Below the pieces are notes generated by a model. That model had not been told where the DNA came from and did no database searches. It saw only the letters and a program-made list of their open reading frames with translations. Positions 24,210 to 36,578 of a stretch of DNA of 64,000 bases are shown here, one piece after another. The first letter of the stretch is position 1. Each line of letters starts with the position of its first letter. Both the position numbers and the translations under genes were made by a program. This DNA comes from Formicarius rufipectus (lineage: Eukaryota; Chordata; Aves; Passeriformes; Formicariidae), in assembly GCA_013399695.1 (NCBI GenBank), contig VXAU01004985.1, positions 12,169 through 76,168 of the forward strand, given 5' to 3'.

Positions 24210-25750
24210 GGTCACTTGGACTTGCCAAGATCCTTCACAAGGACTTGAAAAGGTCAGGTGAAGCATCAGGCCACATTCACATGAATGTCAAAAGACTGGA
24301 CTATGAGCTACAAGTCTGCTCTTTTATCATTTGAACTGTTTTGATCATTAATGTCATTGACCCCATAAGAGTTATCTCTGCCTAGTGAGCTACAGCAGGG
24401 TGTGGAGTCTTAATGGCAGCACTCAAATCAAAACCCAGTACTATCATGTACACAAACACCATCCCACTTTATATTCCAACTGATTGCTGTTCATCTGCTG
24501 TTAACCCCACCACTGTCAAGGTTAAGTGGTCACTGATGCATTAAAAACAGGTGGAGCAGGAAAAAAAGCACTGAGTCATTATGATGATGGGCAATTTTTC
24601 ATCCCACCCTTTTGTGTTTTGTTAACTCTTCTATATCTGACTAACCCTCTGTATTTGCTGTGAGCTTTTGGAATGTTCAGCTGTGTACAATTGTTGTTTA
24701 CTTTTCAATTCCTAAAATTATGTCTTTACTATCCTTTCGTTACTAAGAAACCTCTTATACCAGAAGAATACTCTACTGAACTTTTGACAAGTTTTCAACT
24801 CTGTGGAATTATTTTTTGATAGCAAGTATCTTTATGTCTTTGGTAAAGATCTACTATCACCTTAAAATGTCTTCTTGTCTGTAAGTAATGAAATAGTGAG
24901 GTCTATTGGAATCTTGTCCTGATATGTCTTTTTTCTGTTGCGAGAGAATTCTAGTTTTAATTTGAATATGTGCAATGATTAGTGCATGTAGCAAACTTTA
25001 CCAATGTTTGAGTGAGTGTCTTCTGTTCCTAGTCACCATTCTCCAGAAGTCTGCCATTCCTAGTGTGGAAAGATCTATGCCCTTTACATTATAATTGTAG
25101 TACCAAGATGAAATTCAAGTCTCTCCTAAAATTATAATTCTGTCAGGGCTGTGTCTGTGTGTTTCCCCAGTGTAATTAATGACTGATACCCTAGACAGGT
25201 CAGGAACTTCTCAGCTGATCCCTGTAGAATCAAGATGGGCTCACTTGTGATAGTGAACTAATTTGAGACAAGGTGATTTAACTTCTAATCTCAATCCCAC
25301 AGCTCTTGCAAGACATGTGAAGGCAGTGTGTTTTCTTCCTGAACGCTGACATCTGCCCAAAAGTAATACACTGCAGGCTTGGTAAGCTGAGTAACTCTAC
25401 TATGTCACTGCAGTGAGCTGGGCTGACTGGCCTGGCTCAGCATTGCCTCATGTTCATGTGCCAGCTCCTGCTGTCTAGCCAATTAAGCCAGCTCTTGCAA
25501 AAGTGTACTGGTGGGCACCCACGCAGTTGATGATCCTTTGATCACCAGCATATTTCAAATCATATTTTGCCCATGTTTTCTAGCATTAATGAAATTCATG
25601 TCTCAGAGCAGCTCATTGTAGCCTGTCCTCTACAATACCCTTTCAAAGCCTGACCTCTGGCTCCTGTCTTGTCCTTGAGATGATGACCTTTTGCTGATAA
25701 TTTCATATGGGTGGCCCACCTGTGTATATGCACCTGCATGAAATTAATGA
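24210..25750. other. Unique non-coding DNA
   Basis: No repeat family or exon recognised in about 1.5 kb. Confidence 0.5.
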
Positions 25751-25751
25751 A

Positions 25752-25855
25752 GGTTCAACATGACCAAGGGCTGGGTCCTGCACTTTGGCCACAACCCCAT
25801 GCAGCACAACAGGCTGGGGGCAGAATGGCCAGAAAGTGGCCAGGTAAACAAGTTG
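25752..25855 (+). mobile_element. CR1 LINE internal fragment
   Basis: Contains the ORF2 C-terminal block 'ctgggtcctgcactttggcc' then 'aggctgggggcagaatggc', the same region that starts the CR1 at 3800. About 100 bases; it then loses similarity, so both ends are broken. Confidence 0.8.
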
Positions 25856-26047
25856 ACTTGGAAATCAGGGACCATAGCCAAATTGACAGACAATCAGAAG
25901 ACAGGAATGGAAGGTGCTGGCTGACAGAGCCTTTGTGATGAGAAGGAAGTGTGGTGTGGGGGGTTCACCAGGCAGCCTGGTGGCCACCTTGGCTGCAAGG
26001 CTTTCCATGTGGACACTGACACTGGAGGTCTGGTCCCCTCCACACAT

Positions 26048-26080
26048 GCAGAGACACACACACACACACACAGAGACAAA
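26048..26080. repeat. (CA)n microsatellite
   Basis: Short (CA)n run with flanking GAGACA, followed at 26140-26160 by a poly(A) run. Candidate length polymorphism only. Confidence 0.8.
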
Positions 26081-26539
26081 GTGGTTAATTCAACTCATCA
26101 ATCAGTAAGATACAAATCTGGTCTCTGACATACTGTTGCAAAAAAAAAAAAAAAAGAAAAAAGATTCGGATATGACAAGCTAAAAATCTGTCAAATTTCC
26201 TGCATCATGTTTCTTGCAAGGAGGAACTATTCCTCCTGCTCCTCAGTCTTTCTTTACTCCTTACTCTTTACTCATGCATCAGTAAGAAGCAAGATCTCTG
26301 ATCAGTTGCAGCTGTTGCCTGAAGTTATGAAGAAGGAGACAGTGACCGTCCCAGGGCCACCTTGCTTAGCAGGGCTCAGAATATAAAATGATGGTGCTAG
26401 GATACACTTGTCACCAGAAGCTGCATTCCGCAGACTCCCTCCTCACATCTCCTGATGCACCAGGGAGTTCATACAGCCCATCAAGAGGATGTTGGAAAGA
26501 AATGGGAGATATGAATTTACTGCCTGTGGTAAAGTATTC

Positions 26540-27169
26540 TATCTGGGTTGGATATATGTGGTGATGAGCCTCGTTGGTGTGTTGGGTGGTGGGATGGTCG
26601 CAACGATATGAATTTAGTCTCCTAGGCTAGGCTTTTAGTCCATGCATCTAGGAGAGGGGGAGGGGGTGCTCTCCTCTGGTTCCCCCCCGCCACGTGGTGC
26701 CAGAGCCCTGGGCAAAGGACAAAGACACCACAACAGCTTGGGGAAGGTCCGAGCAGAGAGAGAGAGTTTATTCAGGAAGCAGGGACTTTTTATAGTCCCT
26801 TGGAGGGGGTTCAGGTTCTCCAATGGGGGGAAAAGGTATTGTGTGGCTTTGGGCCAACAGGGATGAGGGGATTAACATATAGGCGGGGAAAGGTTTCAGG
26901 GAGAAAGGTGGGTCACTCCCCTCTTGTTCCATGGGGGGTGGTCTTGGAGCGCCGAAAGGGCTCTTTGGGAAAGGCACATGGTATTGGGGAAGTTGTACAA
27001 AGGGATTCTGGGAAAGGGGAGACATGGATTCCAGAGGGGGGAAGGGGAACACACATTTTAAGCAATATTAAAACATCAGTTCAAGGTATCCACATTCTCT
27101 GGATGGCTTTCTTCTGTTCATCTCTGGCAGGACTCTTTCCAGGTTGTATATGGGAAATCCATTCCCACA
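26540..27169 (-). mobile_element. Solo LTR, family D copy 1
   Basis: A 630-base LTR with perfect 6-bp duplication GTATTC (26534-26539 and 27170-27175). On the minus strand it starts TGTGGGAATGG and ends ...CCCAGATA, so it has TG...TA rather than TG...CA ends. Minus-strand TATAAAAAG (+ 'ctttttatag' near 26788) and GAATAAAC (near 26770) give a classic LTR promoter and poly(A) layout. A GC-rich U5-side block containing CCACGTGG-like sequence (~26690) follows. Its sister copy at 31740-32325 is on the opposite strand. Confidence 0.93.
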
Positions 27170-27175
27170 GTATTC

Positions 27176-29868
27176 ATATGTGTTGGGCTAGAAAGCAGTT
27201 TTGTTAGGAGCCTTAACTGGGGTAAACACTGCAAATTATATTCTCTTTTCCTACATCTTTCTTCCTTGCATCACTTCACATGCTGAGCATGATGTCATAA
27301 GATATGGAATAACCCTTTTGTGAATTGGAGTTAGATATCCTGGCTATGTCTATTCCCAGCTTCCCATGCATCTCCTGTCCCTTTGCCATCATGGGCAGAA
27401 TGCGAAACAGAAAAGGTTCTGTGTAAGTACTGCTCAGCAGTAACTAAAACATCTGTATATTATCAACCGTGAATGAAGCACAAATCCAAAACATAGCCCC
27501 ATACTAGCAACTGTGAAGAAAACTAACTTTACTCCAGTCAAAATCAGCACAACTGGCCACAGCGCAAATCATCAGGGAGAATGATACCTGCTGGGGAATC
27601 AAATGGGATGCAATGATTTAGCTGCATGCACTAACTGGTTACTGCCGTTCCACCGTATGGTGACTTTTCAAGGAGGTTAGTGGGAAAGAATGAAGGCAAA
27701 ACCATGAACAAAGTAAATCATGATGCAAGTACTAGGAGGATGACAAATATCTCTGGCAGGATAAGTCTTTCAGTATCATGTTAATTGCCGTTACCTCAAG
27801 TTTTATTTTGTTGAGTAGCATTATAAATTTTATTGGTTCTGATTTTGGTTGACTTGCTTTCAACAGTGGCTTGCTGTAATGGAATCACATTACCCTGAAG
27901 GATAATATTTAAGTAGTTTGCAAAATGAGACAAATAAAATTAAAACATAAACAAAATCTGATCAGCAGTACTGTTTCTATAGGAACAGAATTCAAGCATT
28001 AAAAATACTCTGCTGTTGAAATTCTATTGTTTATCAAAAAACTCCCATAAACAAGGAGAAAAATCTCATTTAAAATGTGGAACTACACCAGAAACAGGAC
28101 CTTGTGGCTTTCATGGTGCCACTACGGGTATGTGAAGGAAGTACATAGTAATAGGTGTGTTGGGGGGATCTTTCAAAGCCTTCATGTTCTATTTTCCTTC
28201 TACAGCTTCTTTCTCATTGTTTACCTTTGCAAATGTCTAGATCAGATGCTCCTTCACCACTTTACTTTGCTTCATTGCAAGTTGCCCTGGAAAGCTATGT
28301 GATATGATGGTTTGCTAATATTGCGTTTTTCCTGGATACATCACAAAAGATGGACCTTGCTACTGTTAGCAAATTGCATCTAGCTGGAAGAGGATTAGAT
28401 TTACCATGTTACTGGAGAAAGCATAAGCTATTGCAATGATCCTGATGCTCAACTTAAGTCTCCTCACTAAACTACCACTTCCAGCTCTCAGACACCTCAG
28501 TCTCTTTGGGTCCTTGAGTAAGAGCTTCTCCATAGAGTGATTTCAATTGTAGGAGGTCCAACTCACCTTTGGGGCTACCTGTTCACTGCAGTGAGAGTCT
28601 CAGGGTTCCTCATTTAGGCAACTCAGCAAAGTGCCTAAAATCAGATGGCATGTGTTTCTAAAGTAAATAATTTATTTTCCCTGAGTTGCAGAGCTGCTTG
28701 AAATAGGTAAGATGAAATCCAGGCACAAAATAATATTACAATATTTTTTTCTCGTGCCTAGTATTTACTGGGTGCATTTGGATTTTCACCCATGGTGTGA
28801 AATCACTTTAAATAGCACAAAATGTGTGTATATTGGGAAGCATAAAATAGCATAAACCAAGAAAATACTCCAGCAGACTGGAGATTATTCCTTTTGTCAG
28901 TATTTGGCAAGGGAGAAAATGGTAAAGCTTGAAATAAGCAGAAAACTTCGGAACAGCTGAGCATTATAAACTCATATATAAAGTCATATTGCCTTCTGGA
29001 TATCATGCTTAAAAATAACTTAAATGTTGTGAATACTCCTGACATTTTCATAACATACAGATAAAGTATTTATAAGAAATGGTAAAAGCTTTCAGGAAAG
29101 AATAGCATCTCTGTATAAACAACTGGCAGTACTTAATTGCATTGTTGTGTGTGAGAAATATACCAAGAACCTCAGGCAATTTCAGCTGAATTTTTTCTCT
29201 GAAGCTGGACATTTTATTAAAAGATTTATCAATTTTTGATGCTTCGTGCTCTGTCCTGGAAAGTACTGAAAATCTTTGGGATACTAAATGTTTTCAGGTT
29301 ACACTGGTTTCACCAGTGGTGAAAGAGCCCTCTAAAACTGCTTTGAATGTATATGCTTGTAAAAATTATTCAGCTGAAGTTTGTGGAAATTCAATGGTCA
29401 AATCAATGTTTTCAAAGGCAGGAGCTGCCAAGTGCTTCTGTGGTTCACTCTCACTGGAACCTACTGTCTGTGGAGTTCCTTACCACTGGAAATCCTGCAT
29501 GGTGAAAATCCCTCTGCGACCCATGTAACTACTTCTCACCTTTGGATTCATAGCCAGAAGGCTTCAGAATGGATATTTAGTATTAAGCTAAAGAGCAACC
29601 AGGTAGTGAGAAGGAGAAAGGTACAAAGCAAACAGTAGCAAGAGGTGTTCATGCAATGTTTAATTAAGCTCTCTGACAAAGAATGCTGAGGGTGCTGAAG
29701 GTTTAAGCTGATTGAACAGAGAACTTTGAACTGTTTATGAACATACAGAATACACAGCTGGTCCACAAGATAGGCAAGCTGGTGGTGGTTGGATATCTAG
29801 TATCTTCACAGCGTGACTTGTTCTTCATAAATTTTGGCATCTTTGTTTTTTTTTTTTTAGCATTTAGT
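27176..29868. other. Unique non-coding DNA
   Basis: No repeat copies or exons recognised; AT-rich. The overlapping small open frames at 29316-29638 have no splice support. Confidence 0.5.
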
Positions 29869-29869
29869 T

Positions 29870-29967
29870 TTGGGCACTGATGAAGATAGGATACAGAGTT
29901 TGATATAAGATACTGGGTTCAATGGACCTTTGGTCTGATCCAGTATGGCTGCATTTGCTTTTTTCTT
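29870..29967 (+). mobile_element. Ancient CR1 3' end
   Basis: Holds the signature of old amniote CR1 3' ends: 'gatactgggttcaatggacc' followed by 'tttggtctgatccagtatgg'. The TACTGG and CCAGTA arms form an imperfect hairpin. This is a different, older CR1 group from those at 3800, 8971 and 53931. Confidence 0.8.
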
Positions 29968-31523
29968 AATATTCAAAGTCAAGTTGTCCATTGATTTAGC
30001 ATACCTGAGACACTTCTGAATAGATAAAAATTCAGAAATCCTAATTCTGATAACTTCAATGACTAGGACTACAATGGCATATGAGTGCCTGAGACCTAAA
30101 TTCGTCACTGCTTCTGTGAAATTTGCTTGTGTTAGGAACTGAGTAAACAGAAGCACAGGAAAACCAGGAGGATAGAGCTCCAGCCCTGCTGAAGTGAACG
30201 GCAGTTTTACCCTTGTCTTCTGGGGAGCTAGGATTTTATTTAATGCTTTCATTTTACGTTTCTCACACTACATGAGCCAGGGGATACAAGACTGAAATAA
30301 CAAGTTATGCCTTTGAGTTAGCATACATACAAAAAAAAAATTTGATTTTTTGAGTTTATGCTTGGAAAGTATTTGGGTGTAAATTGCAACTAAAAATCTT
30401 TTAGTCTTGCTGAGGCAAATTTACATAAATATGCCTTTTTATATCACAGCGCAGAAAAGTACTGCTTAGAAATATGAATTGTTTTCTGTCTGTTACAGAT
30501 GTTTTTCCACAACTTCCTCTAGCATATATGTTGGAGGATGGCAGATTTGGATGAGTGTTTGATTTAATTTGATACAATCTTTGATTAAAATAGAGTTCAT
30601 GAAAACATGCAAATGCTTCAAAATATTAAAAAGGGGAACTATCAAAGTCACTTCTGTTTTATGGTTTGCCACATTAAAAGTTATTGTGTATACACTGGTC
30701 TGTTTAAAGCAATAATAATAAATATTTTTAATTCACACTGTTCATCTCAAAGACGTCCAGGTGGTTTACAGGTGACTACATATATTGCTTTACATGGCAG
30801 TGAACTGCAACCACAAGAACTGCCTGATCATCTGTATTGATACTTTCTGGCAGTGGAAGGTAAATCTATAGCAAGTGTTTAGGCAAGCAGAATGTAAATG
30901 CAGACCTGAAATCTAGCCAACAGGTGAACAGCAAAGTGCAAAGAATCAGATAGGATCAGGTATCAAGTTTCTGATACGATTTTTTTATTTGAGCAGATGG
31001 ATTAGATTTTAACTAGAGCTGGAAAGAAGCTTCCCTTCTTGGAAAACTTGCAGGTCAAAACCTTTCCATTTTCACACTAGTGTGAGTATTCTGCAGTTTT
31101 GCAGGGAGACAGCATCCTTCTGCAACCAGCCAGTTAAGGGCCTTCTCCAAGCATGTGGGAAATCTGGCTTCTAAATGTATTTGATCATTTTACCCTGCTG
31201 AGTGACTGTCTTTATTCTTCTGGGGGAAGTTGTTCACTTTGACCTAAATGAGCTGATCGAACTACTACAATTGTTTGAATTAGTATTAGTTGGGTCTTGA
31301 ACAAGGTATCATTACAAGGTGACTCAGGTGTGCACAGCCACTGAATGGCCAGCTCATCTTCCCTCTGGCAGCATGTACAAAGTGGCCGAAGCACCAGTGA
31401 AAGAGGTTGTAAATGAGCAGCATGGCAGTAGCCTGGTGATTTGGATATTTTCCTGAGAACTAAAATGCTAATATTGTTCTCTGCTTCACAGTCCAGGCCA
31501 GAGAGGAAGCAAGGCTGTCTCTA

Positions 31524-31560
<37 letters not shown>

Positions 31561-31733
31561 CATTTATCCTCAAACTTAGAAACTTAACTGAATCTTCATG
31601 ATTGTCATTGTTGTCTTCCCACAATTCTTTATGAATAAATGCCTCAGAATTTAAGGAAAAAAATGGTGTCAGCAAATGATTAGTTTTTCAAAAAAACTCA
31701 AACCCTGACAGTTCCAAAATACTGAAACTGGTA
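29968..31733. other. Non-coding DNA with a T28 run
   Basis: No gene. An uninterrupted run of 28 T (31526-31553) accounts for the poly-lysine frame on the minus strand. Confidence 0.5.
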
Positions 31734-31739
31734 GGGTTC

Positions 31740-32325
31740 TGTGGGAATGGATTTCCCATATACAACATGGAAAGAGTCCTGCCAAAGATGGGCAGAAGAA
31801 GAGAATCAGCTAGAAAATGTTGATACCTTGAACTGATGTTTTAATGTTGTTCAATATGTATGTTTACCTTCTCCATGTGTTTCCTCCCAGAATCCCCTGT
31901 ATCCCTTCCCAGAAATCCTCTGTGTCTTCCCAAAACCCCCCTCTGTGAGCAGAGGGGCGGGGTCCACCTTGTTACCTGAAACCCCTTCCCACCTGAATGT
32001 AGATTCCCTCATCCCCACTGGCTTTGGCACACGCCCCCCCCCCACAATTCCCCCTCATTGGAGGGTTTGAACTTCCTCCAAGGTCTATAAAAACCCGTGT
32101 TTGTCCAAATAAAGCCTCTCTGTTTGCCCTCTTCCCAAGCTGTGTGGTCTCTGTGTCCTTTGCCCAGGGCTCAGGGACCACGTGGCTGGGGGGAGCAGGG
32201 AGCACACCTTTCTCCTAGGTTCATGGACTGAAACCTAACCTGGAGACTAAATTCATACCGCTGGTAGAACTCAGCTCTACCAACACAACATCCAACGAGG
32301 CTTAAAGTATATCCCAGCCGGGATA
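31740..32325 (+). mobile_element. Solo LTR, family D copy 2
   Basis: A 586-base LTR with perfect 6-bp duplication GGGTTC (31734-31739 and 32326-32331). It starts TGTGGGAATGG and ends ...CCGGGATA, so both family copies share the unusual TG...TA termini. TATAAAAA at 32086-32093 is followed by AATAAA at 32108-32113, a very short promoter-to-poly(A) distance. Downstream are a CACGTGG motif and the 'ccaacgagg' block near the 3' edge, also found in copy 1. No internal genes adjoin it. Confidence 0.95.
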
Positions 32326-32331
32326 GGGTTC

Positions 32332-35300
32332 TGTATCTTTCATTTAGGTAACATTTAACTTTTGCTTCCTAGATACAGTGTGAATAATTCTCTATGCTTT
32401 TGCTGTCTTAGTAAGAGCATTAGTGCTTATGTAATCTATATAACCAATGACAGAAAAAAAATGATTCCTTAGAAACGCTTTAACTTGGATTATTTTTCTA
32501 TGCTGTTTTGGAGAGACAGCTATGTGATGGAGCAATAAACTACTTGAGCATTCTTCATTACAGTGGCTACCTTTATAGCTCAAACTCTTTTAAATTCCTG
32601 AGCTATTGACTACACTTTTGAGGACAAAAATAATTGCAGGTGCGACCAATGGCGATGTTGTATGTAAGTAGTTGTTATTGTTTCAGTCCTGAAAGGTTAA
32701 GAAACTTGGAAGGCCAGGTACTCCTTCCTCTTAAAAGAGTCCAACAAACCCTCGCTGCTAACAGCTGGTTTCCTAATGAACTTGTGTTATATTATTGAAC
32801 ATCTGAATCATTAAATAGATTAAGAAAGAAAGCTCTATTTTGCTACAGCTCTTCACTAGGGTAGAACTAAGTGGAATTTAAATTAATTGCTAGAATTCAG
32901 TACTGATTTTCTTCCATTCTTTGAAGAAGGGATTTAAAAAGTGAAGTATTTCTATCTGACTTAAGCTTTGCAGAGAAACCTAAGGTAGGGCTGAGGTTTA
33001 TATTTTAAACATGAGCAGGTTTGCTGATATTTTGTAAATCTTTTGGTGTGCATTAGGCCAGCTTTTAGTAAGCTGTGTCCCAGATACTACTTTGATGGTA
33101 GTCTTCTTGAAAGACAGTGTTTCCATCCAGAGCAATGCAAAACTTGATGAATTTACATGGACATTTATTTTTATGCTTGAGAACATGAAAAAATTTGAGC
33201 ACTTCAATATAATGTTTCTAATTTAACACACATTAAAGGAAAACCAAAAGAATTGCACAAATTTATGTGTGCTGGAATCATTAGGATGTTGACAGTGTTT
33301 TCTTGGATGTCTGCTTACAAAGCTTTGGTTTGCTGCTAGCCTTCTGTGAAGACTTTGCCAGTCTAGATTCTAAATTTTGTCTGTTCTTAGGATAGGGATG
33401 ATTTGCCTGCCTTTTTCAGTGGATTGCTTGCGACCACTCTGAGACAACATTTATAAACGTATGAGTAGGTAAAGAAACTGCAGAGATGAGACAAACCATG
33501 TGATGAATCACAAGGAGGAGGAAGAGTTCAGAAGACTGTTTTGTGTGTACGTGTGCCTTTTCCTCAGTTTATCATCATTACTGCTAAACTACTTGTGATG
33601 TTTTCCCACAGTCTTTGTTACCAATAACCTCTTGTATTCTGCTGCCAGTTGGGGTTCTAGAGACTTGCTGTTTGTGTAAGTAGTAGATGACGGATGGTGT
33701 ACTGTATTTTGGATGATTCATTGTATTTTGAATTATTAAAACACACTGCTTGTATCTGAAGAGCTGAAATCTGAGCACAAATTGCTGAAAATCAGAAATC
33801 TCCATGATCAAGAGGAGCCACAGAAATAGACTGCAGCATAGCAGGGAATACAAGGAATGTCAGTGGGTAGATCACAGCAAAATCTAATGCTTCATCTTTT
33901 TCTTGTGTGCTGCCTCCTCTACAGAGATTTGACAGCTACAGCTGGCTTATTGACTTGGTAGTCTTGCACTGACTGCCAGTTTTGAGTGAAGCCTCTACCA
34001 GTTGTTAAACTCTGAGCAGGCATGTAGATTTTATGCCAGCAAGAGTGTTTGTGGGAGGAGAAAACTGTTAGGTTCTCCACCTCTTGGATTTGGCTCCCCA
34101 GGAGATGTATGAGGTTGGGTGTGCGTGCTGTCACAGGCAGATACTCAAGGACATCTAAGAGTGCAGTGCGCTCAAGTGTTCTGCTTCCACAGGGGAGAGA
34201 AAGGTAACTGCTGACAGTGCAAGCTGGCAGGATCATGACAGAACCAAGTACCAGAAAGGAAGGATTTAAAAAATGCCGGAGTGCTACATTCAGTATTGAT
34301 GGCTGTAGCTTTACAATTGGTGAGCCTGATTTAATTCCTCTTCTTTCCTTCATTGTTTTTCTTTTCCTTCTTTCCTTTCTTTCCTACCTCCAGTAAGTAC
34401 AAGACAGCTATTGACAACTGCCTTTTGTCAATATATGCCTTTAAAATGTATAGATGCCTTCAATTTTTGCTTGCATAGGTTTTACATTCAGTTTTCTATG
34501 TTTTTTTCTGTCCAAGAAAGTTGCCTTTGATATGCAGCCGTTCTAGATACTTTTGCTGGCTTTTGGCTTGAGTTCACAAGGATGTTGCAGTATTTTTGTT
34601 TTGGAACCTTACCTCAGGAAATCCTGGGCTTCAGGGTTCCACGTTTCCGACTTATTAGCTGCATTTCCTTCCTATGAGCCCAGAACGTCACCCTTGGGAA
34701 CCCTGGCTTTGTTTGAAATATTTGTTTGCTTAGCCAGGGTTTCCAAATTCTGTAACTATTTTTCATTTTGCAGTTTGCTGAAAGATGTAGTAATTCTTGT
34801 TGTCTCTCAAAGACAAGAAACAAAACTGCTGGAGCAGGGAGAAATGTGAAGAGATTAGGAATTTTAGGATCGATTACTGTAGCTGTTTGAAGAGTGCAGT
34901 TTATTGGTTTTATTTTCTGTCTTAGGGTAAACTAAGACTTCTCAAAGCAACAGGTGCTCTCCCAAGAGACTTGCTATACAAAAACTGAAATTTGGGGATT
35001 ATCTGATCAGACTGCTTTGCTACAATTGCATATCTCACGAGGGTATGTGTATATAAATCCTTATAGAATTTACAAACAAAGCAAGCTTACAACCCATTTT
35101 AATTTTTAGATGAAATCCAAGTTTAAATATATGGATAACTTATTTGTACAAATTCCTGTTGACTGCCTTTAAGAAGACAAGATATTCCACTTCGTAACTG
35201 CTGTGAAAGCAATGAAGGTTTTCCTGAGTGAGATTACCATAACTGAGTCACAGTTTCATCTAATAATGATGGATACAAGCTTTTATTAGTGTGGGAGGAT

Positions 35301-36490
35301 ATATCTGTTTATTCCTCTACTTTATGGAGAACTTGTTTTGCAATCATTAGCATCATACAAACATGAAAGTTTGCTGAAAAAATCAGAGATGGAAATGTTT
35401 CATTAAAATACGTTTATGTAGTTATCTTTACTCTCTGTTAATGTTCATACAGTGAAAGGTGAAAATGCCAGGCAAATGCCAGTTTTCAAATTTCTTCCTC
35501 TAATGGAAGGGTGGCAGTCCTTCCACAGGTTGTTGCCATATGCACACTTTTGAACCCCCTGTCTTAATCTCTTCCACTCTCAGCATCATCACTAGTAGTG
35601 GTTTTTTCATCAGTTTGTGTCAGTCTGGAGAAAAAATATTTTTTTTAAATGTTCAGGAACAAACCAACAGGATTGCTGGGTTTGTTTTCTGCCGTCTTTA
35701 TTGCTGCTTATGCTCATGAGACAACTAGACCAAAATTTGGATCAAATTACTTGGGTTTTGAATTGCAGGCTTTTTTTGCTTCTTAGGACATTTACTGCAT
35801 ATGAGCTGATCTGCTGTTTTCTTCTATTTGAGGCATACAGTGTATTGATTCTGTGATCTGTTCATAATATCACATTTATTTTTATATCTAGGCAAGTGCA
35901 TGTTGAAATGAGTCACATAACTGTAAAAACTTTGTAAACATGTTATCTCGTATTACCAGTACTGTATGGTAGGCAGACTGAATGATTTATGTATTTGTTA
36001 ATCTTTATATTGAAAAAAATGAATTTATCAGAGATCCCACAGCAACATTAGTGTGTCAGGGATGGGCTTAAGCATCTTTTTTTCCATCAGGTGAGACTTT
36101 TGTGTCTTAGGTCCCACACATTTTTATGAAATTCTTGGGAAATGCTGAGCTGCTGCATCTGCTATTGCAGTGTCAGCTGGGAGGGAAGGCTGATACCTTT
36201 AAGGAACAAGGTAATATCGGATTGAAAGAAAGTATCTTCCATTTGGCTGCAAAATGAATCTTAACAGTTGGCATGGAACATCTTCAAATTGTTGTCCAAC
36301 TCTGCTCCAGACAGTGCTTGTGCCATCACAGATGGACAACACACGCTGGGAGTTTGGGTAGGTCCATGATGAAATATTGGTATATTAGAAGGGAAGCATG
36401 GCAGAAACTGTAACCCTTATCTTCACTGTTGTCACCTCCAGCTGCATGGTAGAGAGCACCTGGAGAAGGATGTTTGGTCATTCCGTTGCT
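32332..36490. other. Unique non-coding DNA
   Basis: About 4.1 kb without recognisable gene or repeat. Pyrimidine-rich tract at 34340-34395. A (CCTCCA|GTAAGT) donor-like site at its end has only pyrimidine-rich sequence upstream. Confidence 0.5.
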
Positions 36491-36491
36491 T

Positions 36492-36578
36492 CTTTTGGTG
36501 GACTTGGCAGTGTTCAGTTTGCAGTTGCACTCAATGATCTTAGAGATCTTTTCCAATCTAAATGATACTATGAAGGGA
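36492..36578 (+). mobile_element. CR1 LINE 3' tail fragment
   Basis: Contains the CR1 3' UTR end 'caatgatcttagagatctt' then 'ttccaatctaaatgatacta'. About 85 bases with the terminal ATTCTATG-like repeat; old and heavily truncated. Confidence 0.75.

Noticed and set aside
26540..32325. A provirus bounded by the two family D LTRs
   Set aside because: They face opposite directions and carry different duplications; two separate insertions.
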